Source: Tomocerus qinae | Taxonomy: Eukaryota; Arthropoda; Collembola; Entomobryomorpha; Tomoceridae | Assembly (NCBI GenBank): GCA_020055645.1 | Contig: CM034549.1 | Coordinates: 3,720,001-3,784,000, forward strand | DNA length: 64,000 nt | Direction: 5' to 3' | Part shown: positions 41,205 to 50,250 of the stretch, in pieces | Layout of the letters: each line of letters starts with the position of its first letter | How positions within the stretch are numbered: position 1 is the stretch's first letter | The notes under the pieces: generated by a model | Told to the model about the DNA's origin: nothing | What the model saw: the letters and a program-made list of their open reading frames with translations, nothing else | Database searches by the model: none | Position numbers and translations under genes: made by a program

Positions 41205-42451
41205 ACGTTTGTACGAGTATCACAATACTTCTTGTCTGACTGGCTTGTATACAATAATGTTGCCAATTAAATGAGGATTGTATATTTTGATCTATACGTT
41301 GATGTCTTGTCGAGTCTGGCTTCTTACTCTAGTTGACCACGGTTACGTAAATATGAATAATGAGTTACACTATTCATGCTTCACGTTTTAAAAATAGGAA
41401 TATCGTATCTTAATATGCAATAATAAACTATTCTGTTTACCCCGAATTGCTATGTATGCTCTTGCTCTACGACGTTTTGAGGATTGCAAACAATGATCTT
41501 ATTGGATTCCCAGTCAATTCACGCAACTAAACACAGTCGGTGACAATTACTGTTGAAATACAAAAAAACTAGTTATAATACTCCAAGATGTAGTTTATAA
41601 AAATGATGATTTCGAAACTACTAATTTGCAGTAAGAAATCAATCTTAATTCGCAATTTTTTACCCGTATCAGCTGACGAGGATTTCAAGATCAAACAGAA
41701 TGATATTTTCGAAGGTTTGGACTCCTAGTCGAGTCTGGCTTCTAAATCTGGTTGACCACGGTGATAGTTACTGCTGAAACATGAAAATATAATTGCAAAA
41801 TTTGATGCTGCTAGTAATTTATATAATTAATATGTCACCTCGAATTAGTTCTCTTATACTTACCACCTCAACTTATCCTTTTCAGATGTAGAGTTTGATG
41901 AGGGGCGAGGTCAAGAATTTTAGGGTTAAATGATTAAAAAATTAAAACTGATAGGAAAATGTCAGAAATAACATTTCGTAATTCTAAAGGAATGCACAAT
42001 CAACAATTGTACAATTGTGTTTGTTGGTTGTATTTCCACCATTATTTATGAATACTCCGTGCTGTCCTCCCGCAATTTTTATCGCAGTTCTTAGGCAAAA
42101 TTTTGCATGTAAAATCTTTAAAAAATGATTTCAAGATTTTGGAAAAACGTAAAAATATAACAAAAATGCCATAAAAAAGAGGGGAAAAAATGAGGGAGAG
42201 CATGAGGCGCCTTTTTTTGAATTTGTGTCTGCAAATGTGAACAAAAATTCAAAATATATTTCTTACGTGTATTTCCCCACTCAAAATCAAAATTTTCAAA
42301 TTGAATTTTCGATGACTTAAAAAATGATTTTTGAAAATTGGGCTTTCATGCTCGTTTTAAAAATCTTTGTAAATTCTGAAATAGAAAACCGCATGCCTGT
42401 ACGTTTAGTCCATTGCTCTGAGTAATATACGCTGAAAGTCCCCACCCCTCC
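41205..42451. other. non-coding right part of the TTAA element
   Basis: No gene is seen. A word starting GTCGAGTCTGGCTTCT and followed by GTTGACCACGG occurs twice in direct orientation (about 41,311-41,343 and 41,731-41,763), probably subterminal repeats bound by the transposase or old duplications. The far end is the inverted terminus. Confidence 0.45.
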
Positions 42452-42507
42452 TTAATAAATACGGTAATAAAAAATATGGTGTAGGTGAAGGTAATTAAAA
42501 ATGTTAC

Positions 42508-43234
42508 TGTGAAATTTGAGCTCCTACGACCATTATAACCTTTAGGGCGATTCGTGTGTGTAGATTACAGTATTCAAACGACAAAGCTATCATGCACCCT
42601 CCAAACATGAATAAAATAGAATCTTGAAGATATGCAGATGTTACTTTGTCTAAAATACATTTAAATAATATTAAATTTGTGAATAATTGTTTTTGTATAC
42701 AGATACATGCAATTTTTAAATTGTAGTTGAGCCATGAAGAATCTGTAATTTGTTTCGTTCCATAGATTCTTGAGATAGCTGAGGCCTAATTAGAATTTTA
42801 GACCTGGTATGCCGAATTACAGATTCTTCATGAAACTGCTGTTATGATACCCGTAGATAAAATCCCAAAAATTGGAAACAAAACAACAGGAAGAAATGCA
42901 GTGACGGGCAATGGAACACACTCTGTCATCCAGTACGTGGCCATTAACATAATTGTAAAAGCTGCATAGGATTCCTTTGAAAAATTAGAGAGTGAATTAG
43001 AGAAATTTTGAAACTAGTGTATTCAATAAATAATGTTTAAAACCCTTGCACCTTTCCGCCATGAGTTTCCCAATAAATTGGGATGAGAGAGTAGATTGCT
43101 GGAGCCAAGATAGTTATTATCAAATCCCAATTGTTAGCTATGGTTTTCAAGGAATTTGTAACCGGATTCCCAGTTACTTCTCCAGAAAGACTCCATCGGG
43201 ATTTTCTCCCAAAAAAACCATTTGCTAAGCGCAT
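42508..43234 (-). CDS. SLC13 transporter, gene A, exons 1-3 (N-terminus)
   Basis: Exon 1 is 43,234-43,052 (start ATG at 43,234, MRLANGFFGRKSRW), exon 2 is 42,974-42,851 and exon 3 is 42,649-42,508. Exon 2 carries the family N-terminal membrane segment (YWMTECVPLPVTAFLPVVLF) and exon 3 continues YLQDSILFMFGG and CNLHTRIALK, as in INDY/NaDC proteins. The exon 2 donor (CTACGG|GTATCA) was chosen because only it gives STDKVTSAYLQD in frame with exon 3; reading on meets a stop. Exon 3 ends in CA|GTAACA and joins exon 4 across a 7.9-kb intron filled by nested transposons. The start is the first ATG of the open exon; a short upstream non-coding exon is possible. Confidence 0.85.
42733..42832. mobile_element. 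100-bp MITE in gene A intron 2
   Basis: CATGAAGAATCTGTAATT at the left and its inverse at the right make about 18-bp terminal inverted repeats around 60 bases of filler. It abuts the 3' side of exon 2, ending about 19 bases from it. The same element occurs, with a longer middle, at 43,895-44,012, as part of a local duplication. Confidence 0.65.
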
Positions 43235-43841
43235 TAAAATAATTTATCGAAAATGTACTTCTGCTCAATTATATTATTGCTACAGTTGTGTCTTTGAAAA
43301 GGCTCGTTAGGAATCTAATGTAAAATAAGTAGGTGTTCTCAAGTACGCCCAGAGACTCGAAATAAGCTCGTTTTGACCGTAAAATATACAACTCTTCAAA
43401 CAATTCGTTGTAGAGAGAAGAATAATATTATTTAGATTTTGGCCACATAATATCATTGCTTATGCCGACTTCTGTGTAGGGTTTCAGCTTAGCTGTCAAA
43501 AACGACGTGACATGACAGGTTACATAATTTTCAATAGTTACGTTTATTGCGAAAAAAATGCCTATACCTCAATAAATTATTGCCTTGTGTCTGGCTCTGG
43601 CGGTGTGTGGGCATTCTCACTGCAGAATTCTCTCATTCATTGTATATATAAGAAGTTTTTTGTTATACTGTAAGTACTTAAGTCATGTGGGGTTTATTGT
43701 TTATTTATTTATATACTATTTTGTTCCAAAAAGGATATTATTTAATTATTTATTACACATTTTTATTACTATTCACATTCATCTCATTCTTAGGACTACA
43801 TAATTAGAACTATATTGTTATTAAGTGGTGCTGTATTAAAT
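43235..43841. promoter_or_regulatory. 5' flank of SLC13 gene A
   Basis: This is the unduplicated DNA immediately upstream of the gene A start codon (minus strand). A promoter must lie here or further up, but I see no decisive TATA/Inr arrangement. No open frame was assigned. Confidence 0.25.
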
Positions 43842-43894
43842 ATGTGAATTGTTTTTGTATACAATTAAATGCAATTTTTAAATTGTAGTTGAGC

Positions 43895-44012
43895 CATGAA
43901 GAATCTGTAATTCGCTTCGTTCCATAGATTCTTGAGATAGCTGGGGCCTAAATAAAATTTTCTCAAACCAAACTTAGACCTAGCTGGTATGCTGAATTAC
44001 AGATTCTTCATG
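43895..44012. mobile_element. second copy of the exon-2-linked MITE
   Basis: It has the same CATGAAGAATCTGTAATT termini as 42,733-42,832, with about 18 extra internal bases. It was carried along in the duplication that also copied exon 2, so it is not an independent insertion. Confidence 0.6.
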
Positions 44013-44030
44013 AAACTGCTGTTATCATAC

Positions 44031-44141
44031 CCGTAGATAAAATCCCAAAAATTGGAAAGAAGAAATGCAGTCGGGCAATGGAACACACTCTGTCATCCAG
44101 TACCTGGCCATTAACATAATTGTAAAAGCTGCATAGGATTC
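44031..44141 (-). pseudogene. broken duplicate of SLC13 gene A exon 2
   Basis: This is a near copy of exon 2 (42,851-42,974), beginning ESYAAFTIMLMARYWMTECV and ending FPIFGILSTG in a shifted frame. Two deletions (11 and 2 bases) remove 13 bases, so it is 111 nt instead of 124 and out of frame. The duplicated block runs from about 43,842 to 44,220 and matches 42,677-43,052, stopping at the exon 1 splice donor. It lies between gene B's stop and gene A's start. It cannot serve as an alternative exon in frame. Confidence 0.8.
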
Positions 44142-44220
44142 CTTTGAAAACTTTATGTGAATTAAGAAATTTTGAAACTAATGTATTCAATAATAAATAA
44201 TGTTTAAGCCCTTGCACCTG

Positions 44221-44700
44221 ACACTACTTTATAGGAATGCCTGATCTATCTGTCTGTCCGTCGGTCTGTTAGCATGATAACTCAAAACGGTTTGAGATAA
44301 TCAACTCAAACTTTCTGAATGAATGATGAATGAATCAGATGAAAAGAGAAGTCCAGTTCGAAAATGGACAAAATCGGACACACCCCTTGCCTGTGGGCGT
44401 GGTCCAAAAATTAAAAATTGGTGAACTTTAGTTACCGAAATTGTAGAATGTCATGAGATAGCTCGTTCGGAATGGTTATTCGTTAGGCCATGTCAAGGTA
44501 AAGTCACATGTGTCAAAAGTTCAAATGTCATTTAAAAAATTCTCTAAACACATCATGTAACGTCAGATAATCAGTTCAAACTTTCTATGCGATTTCCCAC
44601 CACTTTTTTACTCCCATTTTTACATGTTTATTATTATTTGGACCACAAGAGGAACATATTGGAAAAGATACAGATATAATTATAACTTATGTCATTTCTA
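44221..44700. repeat. candidate dispersed repeat
   Basis: It starts with CTATCTGTCTGTCCGTCGGT, followed by GATAACTCAAAACGG and later a partial second copy of AGATAATC(A/C)(A/G)TTCAAACTTTC at about 44,574. Sequences of this style are common multi-copy DNA in arthropod genomes. No coding content is seen. The identity of the family is not established. Confidence 0.3.
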
Positions 44701-44738
44701 TAAAATTATGACGATATTTAAATCCATGTTTTATTTAA

Positions 44739-45358
44739 TCAGATATCCCAATTGGCGTTGCCGTCATTCAGGATCATTGCCAACACAGAGACAGAACTTC
44801 TTCCCAGAAACCGTGCACCAGATGAACGACCCGTAATGTTCATCTTCTTCTCACAGTAGTTATCATAATCCTTGAAACCATAGAGGGGATCCAAGAAAAG
44901 CACCACGCAACCATAAAGAACAGCATTGGTTATAAGTGTAATGGGGAGACCAGGTTTGAATATGTCCAGTTGAGAAAGACCACCAGCGTCATAGACGATC
45001 GTATTTGGAGGAGTTGACACAGGAAACATGAATGCGTAAGAAGCTGAAATTGTAGGAGCAAGTATGAGGAACCCCGGATGAATGTTTTTCCTCTCAGACT
45101 GTAATATTAAAAATCCTTTATATTTATAATTTACTGAGAGCTGGCAACGACTGTTAGACATTAGAAAATTGATTCGTACCAAACTTAAGAGAACTGGAAC
45201 TAAAATGAGAGCAGTTGCGGTATTGGAAGCAACACTGGTCACAACGCCAACGATGATCATGGACATCAATAATATCATATGTCTATTCAACCCTGCTATG
45301 AATTTATTTTCGTCCAGAAATTCTCCAAGGAATGCATTTAGTCCCGAGTTTTTCGCAC
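44739..45358 (-). CDS. SLC13 transporter, gene B, last two exons
   Basis: Exon 45,358-45,180 begins GAKNSGLNAFLGEFL and holds the second sodium-binding motif in TSVASNTATALILVPV. Exon 45,098-44,739 begins SERKNIHPGFLIL, carries the signature SASYAFMFPVSTPPNTIVYD and ends at the TGA at 44,739. The tail, rich in Ser and Gly (about the last 35 residues), is longer and different from gene A. An AATAAA follows within a few bases of the stop (44,730-44,735), unusually close if it is the polyadenylation signal. Gene B is a paralogue of gene A in the same orientation and lies upstream of it; sequence between them shows only the broken exon copy. Frames and phases are all consistent, so the gene may be functional. 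Confidence 0.85.
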
Positions 45359-45710
45359 CTACAGTCAAAGATATATTAATCAAGTTTCAACAAATATTTT
45401 GTCCCCTACTTCATATTCCAGTACAGGGGGCAGGTTTCTACTTTGTCCGGCTAAGAAGCTTTTGACCAGCAGACTGGCCATTTTAGCCGACCGGCTGGTT
45501 AAAATCGCCGGTCATTGAACGATTGGTGCAGGTCAACTTCTATACGTCAATGGTTAGGTACAAGGTTGCTATAGAGAGTTAGGGCAGTATTATTATTATT
45601 AATCATCGCATAGTCGCATTTATTATCAGAAATCAGTTTGAACAAATTAAGTCATGCCAATTTCCCTCGGGCGAGGGCTATTAGATTGTCAAGAGTATGC
45701 ATAATGGCAG

Positions 45711-45832
45711 GTAACGTAACCCTTCACCCCGAGTGCAAAATGTGACCCCGGTGGACGACCATGGTCAGTTGCCAATAGTTACTTTGCTATTGCAATGCAA
45801 AAAAGTTAGCCCTAGGTTGTACTAAGGTCAAG
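45711..45832. repeat. direct repeat, copy 1 (with 46,365-46,485)
   Basis: It begins GTAACGTAACCCTTCACCCC and contains GTGACCCCGGTGGACGAC, GTTGCCAATAGTTAC and CCTAGGTTGTACTAAGGTCA. The second copy at 46,365-46,485 has the same order with scattered changes. The word TATGCATAATG flanks the cluster in both orientations (about 45,695, 45,840 and 46,530), suggesting remains of a larger mobile element now split by the MITE between the copies. Confidence 0.7.
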
Positions 45833-46164
45833 TTTAGTATGCATAATGATAATCAAGACTTCCTGTATTCTATTCTTATTATTTCATAATAAGAGAATCA
45901 AGAGTCGGAGTCAAATTTTTGAAAATCACCTTAGCTACTAGCTAATTTTAATTTAAAATCCCTCTCCTTCCTCTTAGCATAAAACTGTACACTGTAGGCA
46001 TCAAAGGCATCAATTCTGTGTATCATACTTTGGTGTGCCAATTTATGCGAAGAGGTTGTTGAGGGAAAAATGGAGTGAGGTGCTGGAGTGAGGTGCTAAA
46101 TTCCGACTCCGACCCCAAACTAGCATAATGATAGGTTATAGCAAGGAGTGTCAACAGCTTTAAC

Positions 46165-46300
46165 AGGAGGGTTCAGTTAGGCACTTTGCGTGAATATCTA
46201 TATGGGACAAATCCTACCAGTGGTCATTGGCAACAATCGGATAAGGGACAAAAAACGTCCCTTATAGATATTCACACAAAGTGCCTAACTGAACCCTCCT
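46165..46300. mobile_element. 136-bp MITE with near-perfect 38-bp inverted repeats
   Basis: The arms run 46,165-46,202 and 46,263-46,300, starting AGGAGGGTTCAGTTAGGCAC, with one mismatch. It is inserted between the two direct repeats at 45,711 and 46,365. It carries no protein, and no clear target duplication was identified. Confidence 0.8.
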
Positions 46301-46364
46301 TATGAAAAAACAGCCGAAGAGAAACCAAGGGATACCCCAACCAGTTAAAGCTCCTTGGGTTATA

Positions 46365-46485
46365 GTAACGTAACCCTATACCCCGAGTCCAAAATGTGAC
46401 CCCGGTGGACGACATGGTAAGTTGCCAATAGTTACAGTGCTATTTCAATACAAAAAAGTTGACCCTAGGTTGTACTAAGGTCAAG
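46365..46485. repeat. direct repeat, copy 2
   Basis: This is the partner of 45,711-45,832, starting GTAACGTAACCCTATACCCC, about 121 bases with high identity. Downstream is an extra GTGACTCCGGGTTAGGAG stretch and an inverted TATGCATAATGGC end not seen in copy 1. Confidence 0.7.
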
Positions 46486-46562
46486 ACTATTTTGTGACTC
46501 CGGGTTAGGAGTAACCTCTGACTCGCCATTATGCATACTGCCATTAGAGTGGTTTGGGGAAG

Positions 46563-46610
46563 AGGTTTGACGAAGCGGGAGTTGGCAAGCTAAAAATGAA
46601 CTTTTTTCTT
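46563..46610. mobile_element. left-end fragment of the 193-bp MITE family
   Basis: It starts AGGTTTGACGAAGCGGGAGT and continues TTGGCAAGCTAAAAATGAAC, matching the left arm of the complete element at 29,161. The right half is missing; the fold-back cluster starts 21 bases further on. Confidence 0.65.
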
Positions 46611-46630
46611 TCTGGAAGACAATTCCTAAT

Positions 46631-49279
46631 GTATACGACCCATTCTCGTCATGTTAACAGCTAAAAGTACTGACTTTAGTCGCCGAGGTCAGAGCGTAAG
46701 GCCTATGTTAAAAGTGAAAATAACGCGGAGTGACCTGTTTATATCTACACATGAGTAAATCATTTGTTAGTGAGTGTAAAAAATAAAAAAAACAGATCAA
46801 ATTGGTCAATCTCTTACCAATTTTATCTGTTTTTCACACCCCTATGGAAGCAGTCTAGAGATTTTCTCATATAAACAAGTAACTCCACGTTATTTTCACT
46901 TTTAACACAACCACAAGCCTTATGGTTACGGGCGACAACTCTGACCTCGACTACTGTCTCAATTATCCAAGGGAGATAATTTTTTAAATTCAAGCGAAAA
47001 TGAATATAGCTTTTCATTAGTGGATGCATTTTTAAAGTTGACCAATCAGAACACAGAATTCCACGGCAAAATTTTACATGGTTTTCATAAAGCATTCCCA
47101 GGGGAAATATTTTAATGCTGAGCCTTGAATTACACACTTGGGATCAAGGGCGTATCCAGGAATCAAATTAAGGGGGTGCTTAAACATACGAGCTGATTTT
47201 TCTTATGTATAAAACTACTTTTTATCAATTTTTGAGAATTATCTAGTGGGTTTTTGGGAAATTTAGGGGGTGCTTAAGCACCCCCCCCCTAAATACGTCC
47301 TTGCTTGGGATAATAAGGAAATGCGGACTAACTTTTTTATACCATCATCGTAGATTGTAAACTGATACACAGTATTCAACTGACTCAACTCTATGATGTA
47401 ATTAATACACGCTATTGTACGAACTTAAAACGTAAACTTTAAACAGTAAAAAGGTTACAATAGACTAGACTATAGATAAATTATTGTTACAAATTGGTTA
47501 CAAAGGATGCCTTGGGAAATCCTATTTGTGGTAGGCTACCCGTTATACCCAGTTCGCATGAAAAGTAGACAGTGAAACTTTTGTACCACTAAAAGTCCAT
47601 AGTCTTATGTACCCATAACTGAAGTATTGCATGCGGGCTCAGCTTAATTGCCGAAAAAATTGTGGTGATGGTGAAGTACACATTTTCCCATAAGAATAAC
47701 ATTGAAAAATCATTTTATTAATTTCAAAATCGTATAAAACTGTTCGCACAAAATTTTTTCCGTGGTACTTTTTTTTGTCCGAAAGCCCCTAATAATGTGC
47801 ACTATACATCAGCCAAAAATTACGTATATATACGTATATATAAGCAGACTGAAATTATTATAACATTTTGCATACATTTGACCAACACTTGGGTAATCAT
47901 AAAATTTTGGAGTTTAGTTGCCATCAAACAAACAAATTATGAAAAAATTACAATAGAATAGACTAGCTAAATTATTTGATGTAATAATAATATTATGCTA
48001 TAATTCAAAGTTCATGTTGCATTGCAAATAAATAGTTTTGATGATTTTGTAGTTTTGATGCAATAAATATTTCCCCTGGCAATGCTTTATGAAAATCATA
48101 TAAATTTTTGCCATGGAATTCTGTGGTCTGATTGGTCAACTTTAAAAATGCATCCACCAATGAAAACGATATTCATTTCCGTTTGGTTAGATTAAAAAAT
48201 TATCACCTTTGGAAGTTGAGACAGTAAAGTCAACATTTTTAGCTGTTATTGTCCCCCCAAACTACTAATCCCTTCTATAACTTAACATAGGGTTAGATTT
48301 GTCGCCCGTTCGGTGTGTGTTAAAATTGATTTTAACGTGTGAAAGCTATGTCACGCCCAACTGCCCTGTACGAAAGTCATTTTGGATATGATCGCTAGGC
48401 TGTTTCCAGTTTCGGGGCAGGAATATCAAAAATATATAAAATTGGGCAATGGTTATTTTCAGTCTGCACTCTGTACATGTTCAAACAAATTAACTTTATA
48501 TTAACCTTAATTGTAATTATCAATTATTGAAACGTAACTCCTTACAAATTAATGATACAAAAAATAAATAAATTTTGCTAAATTTTTGATTCGAACTTAT
48601 TATGATGACATAGTCCGGCAAATGTTGACATTTGATGACAGAGGGAAAATGTGGTTCTAAAAACCGATAAATTTTTTGATTACGTAATAAATGTGGATCA
48701 ACTCTAAATATGTGGGTACCGTATTGCAATTTAACTCGGCCTTCTCACCGCTTTCGTCCCCTGTCTTTGCTATTTATTTCTTGGACTTACTGGCTACAAC
48801 ATCCAATGAGACGCAACAATGACCTCCACAACTATATTTCAAAGTGCAGTGCTATATCTGTATTCTCATTTAAATACGTAAAATGTAAATATTTCATTCA
48901 TTTCTTCTAACAACAACTATCCATCATCCGTAGCTTTACTTTTATATCATTAAGGTTAATAAAAAGGTAATTTGTTTGAACATGTACAGAGTGCAGATTG
49001 AAAATAACCATTGCCCAATTTTATATGTTTTCACATTCCTGCCCCGAAACTGGAAACAGCCTAGCGATCATATCCAAAATGACTTTCGTGCAGGGCAGTA
49101 GGGCGTGACATAGATTTCACACTTTAAAATCAACTTTAACACACACCGGACGGCCGACAAATCTAACCCTATGTTAAGTTTAGTTTGTTGCTATAGAAGG
49201 GATAGGCTTCGTATCTTTTCTGTACAAACGATGTTAGTTTGGGGGGGGGACAATAACATGGCGAGAATGGGTCGTATAC
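46631..49279. repeat. nested fold-back (long inverted repeat) cluster, 2.65 kb
   Basis: The outer ends are inverted: GTATACGACCCATTCTCGTC at 46,631 and the inverse of GTATACGACCCATTCTCGCC ending at 49,279. Inside are two large stem pairs, 46,960-47,118 with 48,066-48,230, and 48,254-48,510 with 48,951-49,250, plus a smaller one (about 46,709-46,740 with 46,877-46,910). There is no recognisable protein. It looks like two fold-back elements combined in one composite with shared ends. A C-rich palindrome (TTAGGGGGTGCTTAAGCACC core) sits at about 47,262-47,296. Confidence 0.65.
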
Positions 49280-49409
49280 TGCCTTTACGGGCAGGTTGTC
49301 GTGTGATTGCAATTTGCAATGGCAAATGGCAATAACCTTATCACTTATACAACAAATATCCCTATAGTAAGTAACCTTGGGTTAGGAATGCTAAACGAAA
49401 ACAACTTAC

Positions 49410-49433
49410 CAAAAGCCATGGCAGATCCTCCAC
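49410..49433 (-). CDS. SLC13 gene B, 24-nt microexon
   Basis: After the acceptor TTCTTCGTAG come 24 bases and then GTAAGT. With one base from each neighbour it encodes GGGSAMAFG, exactly the Gly-rich motif that follows PWGxxLLLG in this family and that gene A keeps inside a single exon (32,868-32,753). Phases match the exon at 60,662-60,619 (upstream) and the one at 45,358 (downstream). It is flanked by introns of 11.2 kb and 4.05 kb. Confidence 0.75.
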
Positions 49434-49479
49434 CTACGAAGAAAAAACAGTTGCATAAAAAAGGAGATGCCCAGTTTTT

Positions 49480-49599
49480 GTCTAGAATCTATACCCTATT
49501 TGCCTAGCAAATGGGTCTAGCACTTTTCGCTTTAAAAAATTCCACAAGTTTTGTAATGATATTCATTACAAATTAGTTGATGGCCGATGCGGAAATGAG
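49480..49599. repeat. inverted repeat partner of 60,415-60,535
   Basis: About 120 bases, including CACTTTTCGCTTTAAAAAAT and the palindrome TTTGTAATGATATTCATTAC AAA-like core, occur inverted at 60,415-60,535 with few changes. The two copies sit just inside the two ends of the 11.2-kb gene B intron. Confidence 0.75.
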
Positions 49600-49851
49600 A
49601 GGAGGCGGCCAAAATATCCATGGTTATTATAATAAATAATAAATCAGAACACAGAATATCCAGATTACATGGAACCAAGGAAAATAGAATAAACTAGCTG
49701 GCTAGCTGGTTAGCCCGTCCTACGACAGGGCTCTGTTTCACATATAGCAAAATTAAAGATTCAAATATGACTACAATACCAAGCTCAAGAGCCTTGATAT
49801 TTCATACCAGTTTCCTATACAACCTCGGCCAATCAGTACCCATTCAGTAGT

Positions 49852-50035
49852 CTCACCTCCCCGCCCCTTCAAAAAAAACATAATTGTTTCATCGACATGA
49901 AATCTCTAGCCCCCCGCCCCCTCCCAAATAACACCTTTTTCACCGACATGTAACCTCCACCTCCCCGCCCCTTCCCAAATAATAATTGTATCAGCGAAAT
50001 GAAGTTTCTACTTCCCCGCCCCTTCCCAAATAACA
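49852..50035. repeat. GC-rich minisatellite, about four units
   Basis: The core CCCCGCCCCTTCCCAAATAA recurs at spacing of about 55-60 bases, joined by CAxCGACATGxAxxCTC-type spacers; the first unit is more diverged. It is strongly strand-asymmetric (C on the plus strand) and stands out from the AT-rich intron. Confidence 0.7.
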
Positions 50036-50040
50036 ATTAT

Positions 50041-50250
50041 TATTATTATTTATTTACTAGATATCGCCCTCGTCTCGTGAGAGGTCGTTAGGACATCAGG
50101 AGTACAAAAATTTGGTAGAAACAATGTTATAGATATGGATTTTTTAGGTAGCATAAGAATGTACTTATGTGTGTGTGTGTGTTAGTGGGAGAGTACAACA
50201 TATGACGGGCTCAGTAGGATAAGGGTCTTAGATATTAGCAAACAAATAAT
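50041..50250 (+). mobile_element. 3' fragment of a non-LTR retrotransposon
   Basis: The end, GGCTCAGTAGGATAAGGGTC followed by TTAGATATT, is shared with the 3' untranslated end of the minus-strand element at 51,640-55,085 (its copy is at about 51,648-51,685, inverted). A GT microsatellite (50,169-50,184) lies within. It carries no coding sequence. It is read as an opposite-orientation, severely 5'-truncated relative. Confidence 0.45.

Larger units (their letters stand above)
34691..42451. mobile_element. TTAA-flanked DNA transposon (Kolobok/Mutator-like), about 4.3 kb plus a nested P element
   Basis: The termini are inverted: GGAGGGGTGGTAACTTTCAG at 34,691 and the inverse of GGAGGGGTGGGGACTTTCAG ending at 42,451, 18 of 20 bases identical. 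Both ends are bordered by TTAA (34,687-34,690 and 42,452-42,455), which fits TTAA-specific insertion as known for Kolobok and piggyBac. Inside lie a minus-strand transposase relic (40,240-41,154) of the animal Mutator-like type, and a plus-strand exonuclease-like relic (38,633-39,782). A P-type transposon is inserted 95 bp from the left end. The whole sits in intron 3 of SLC13 gene A. Kolobok assignment is inferred from TTAA; the transposase itself I recognise only as the Mutator-like domain family. Confidence 0.7.
45359..49409. other. gene B intron (4.05 kb) built of repeats
   Basis: This intron lies between the microexon and the next exon of gene B. It contains no coding remnant I can recognise. 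It consists largely of a direct-repeat pair, a MITE, a MITE fragment and a fold-back cluster, listed separately. The rest is AT-rich filler. Confidence 0.6.

Noticed and set aside
44008-44217. Reading the duplicated exon 2 as a functional alternative exon
   Set aside because: Deletions of 11 and 2 bases shift the frame and remove membrane-segment residues.
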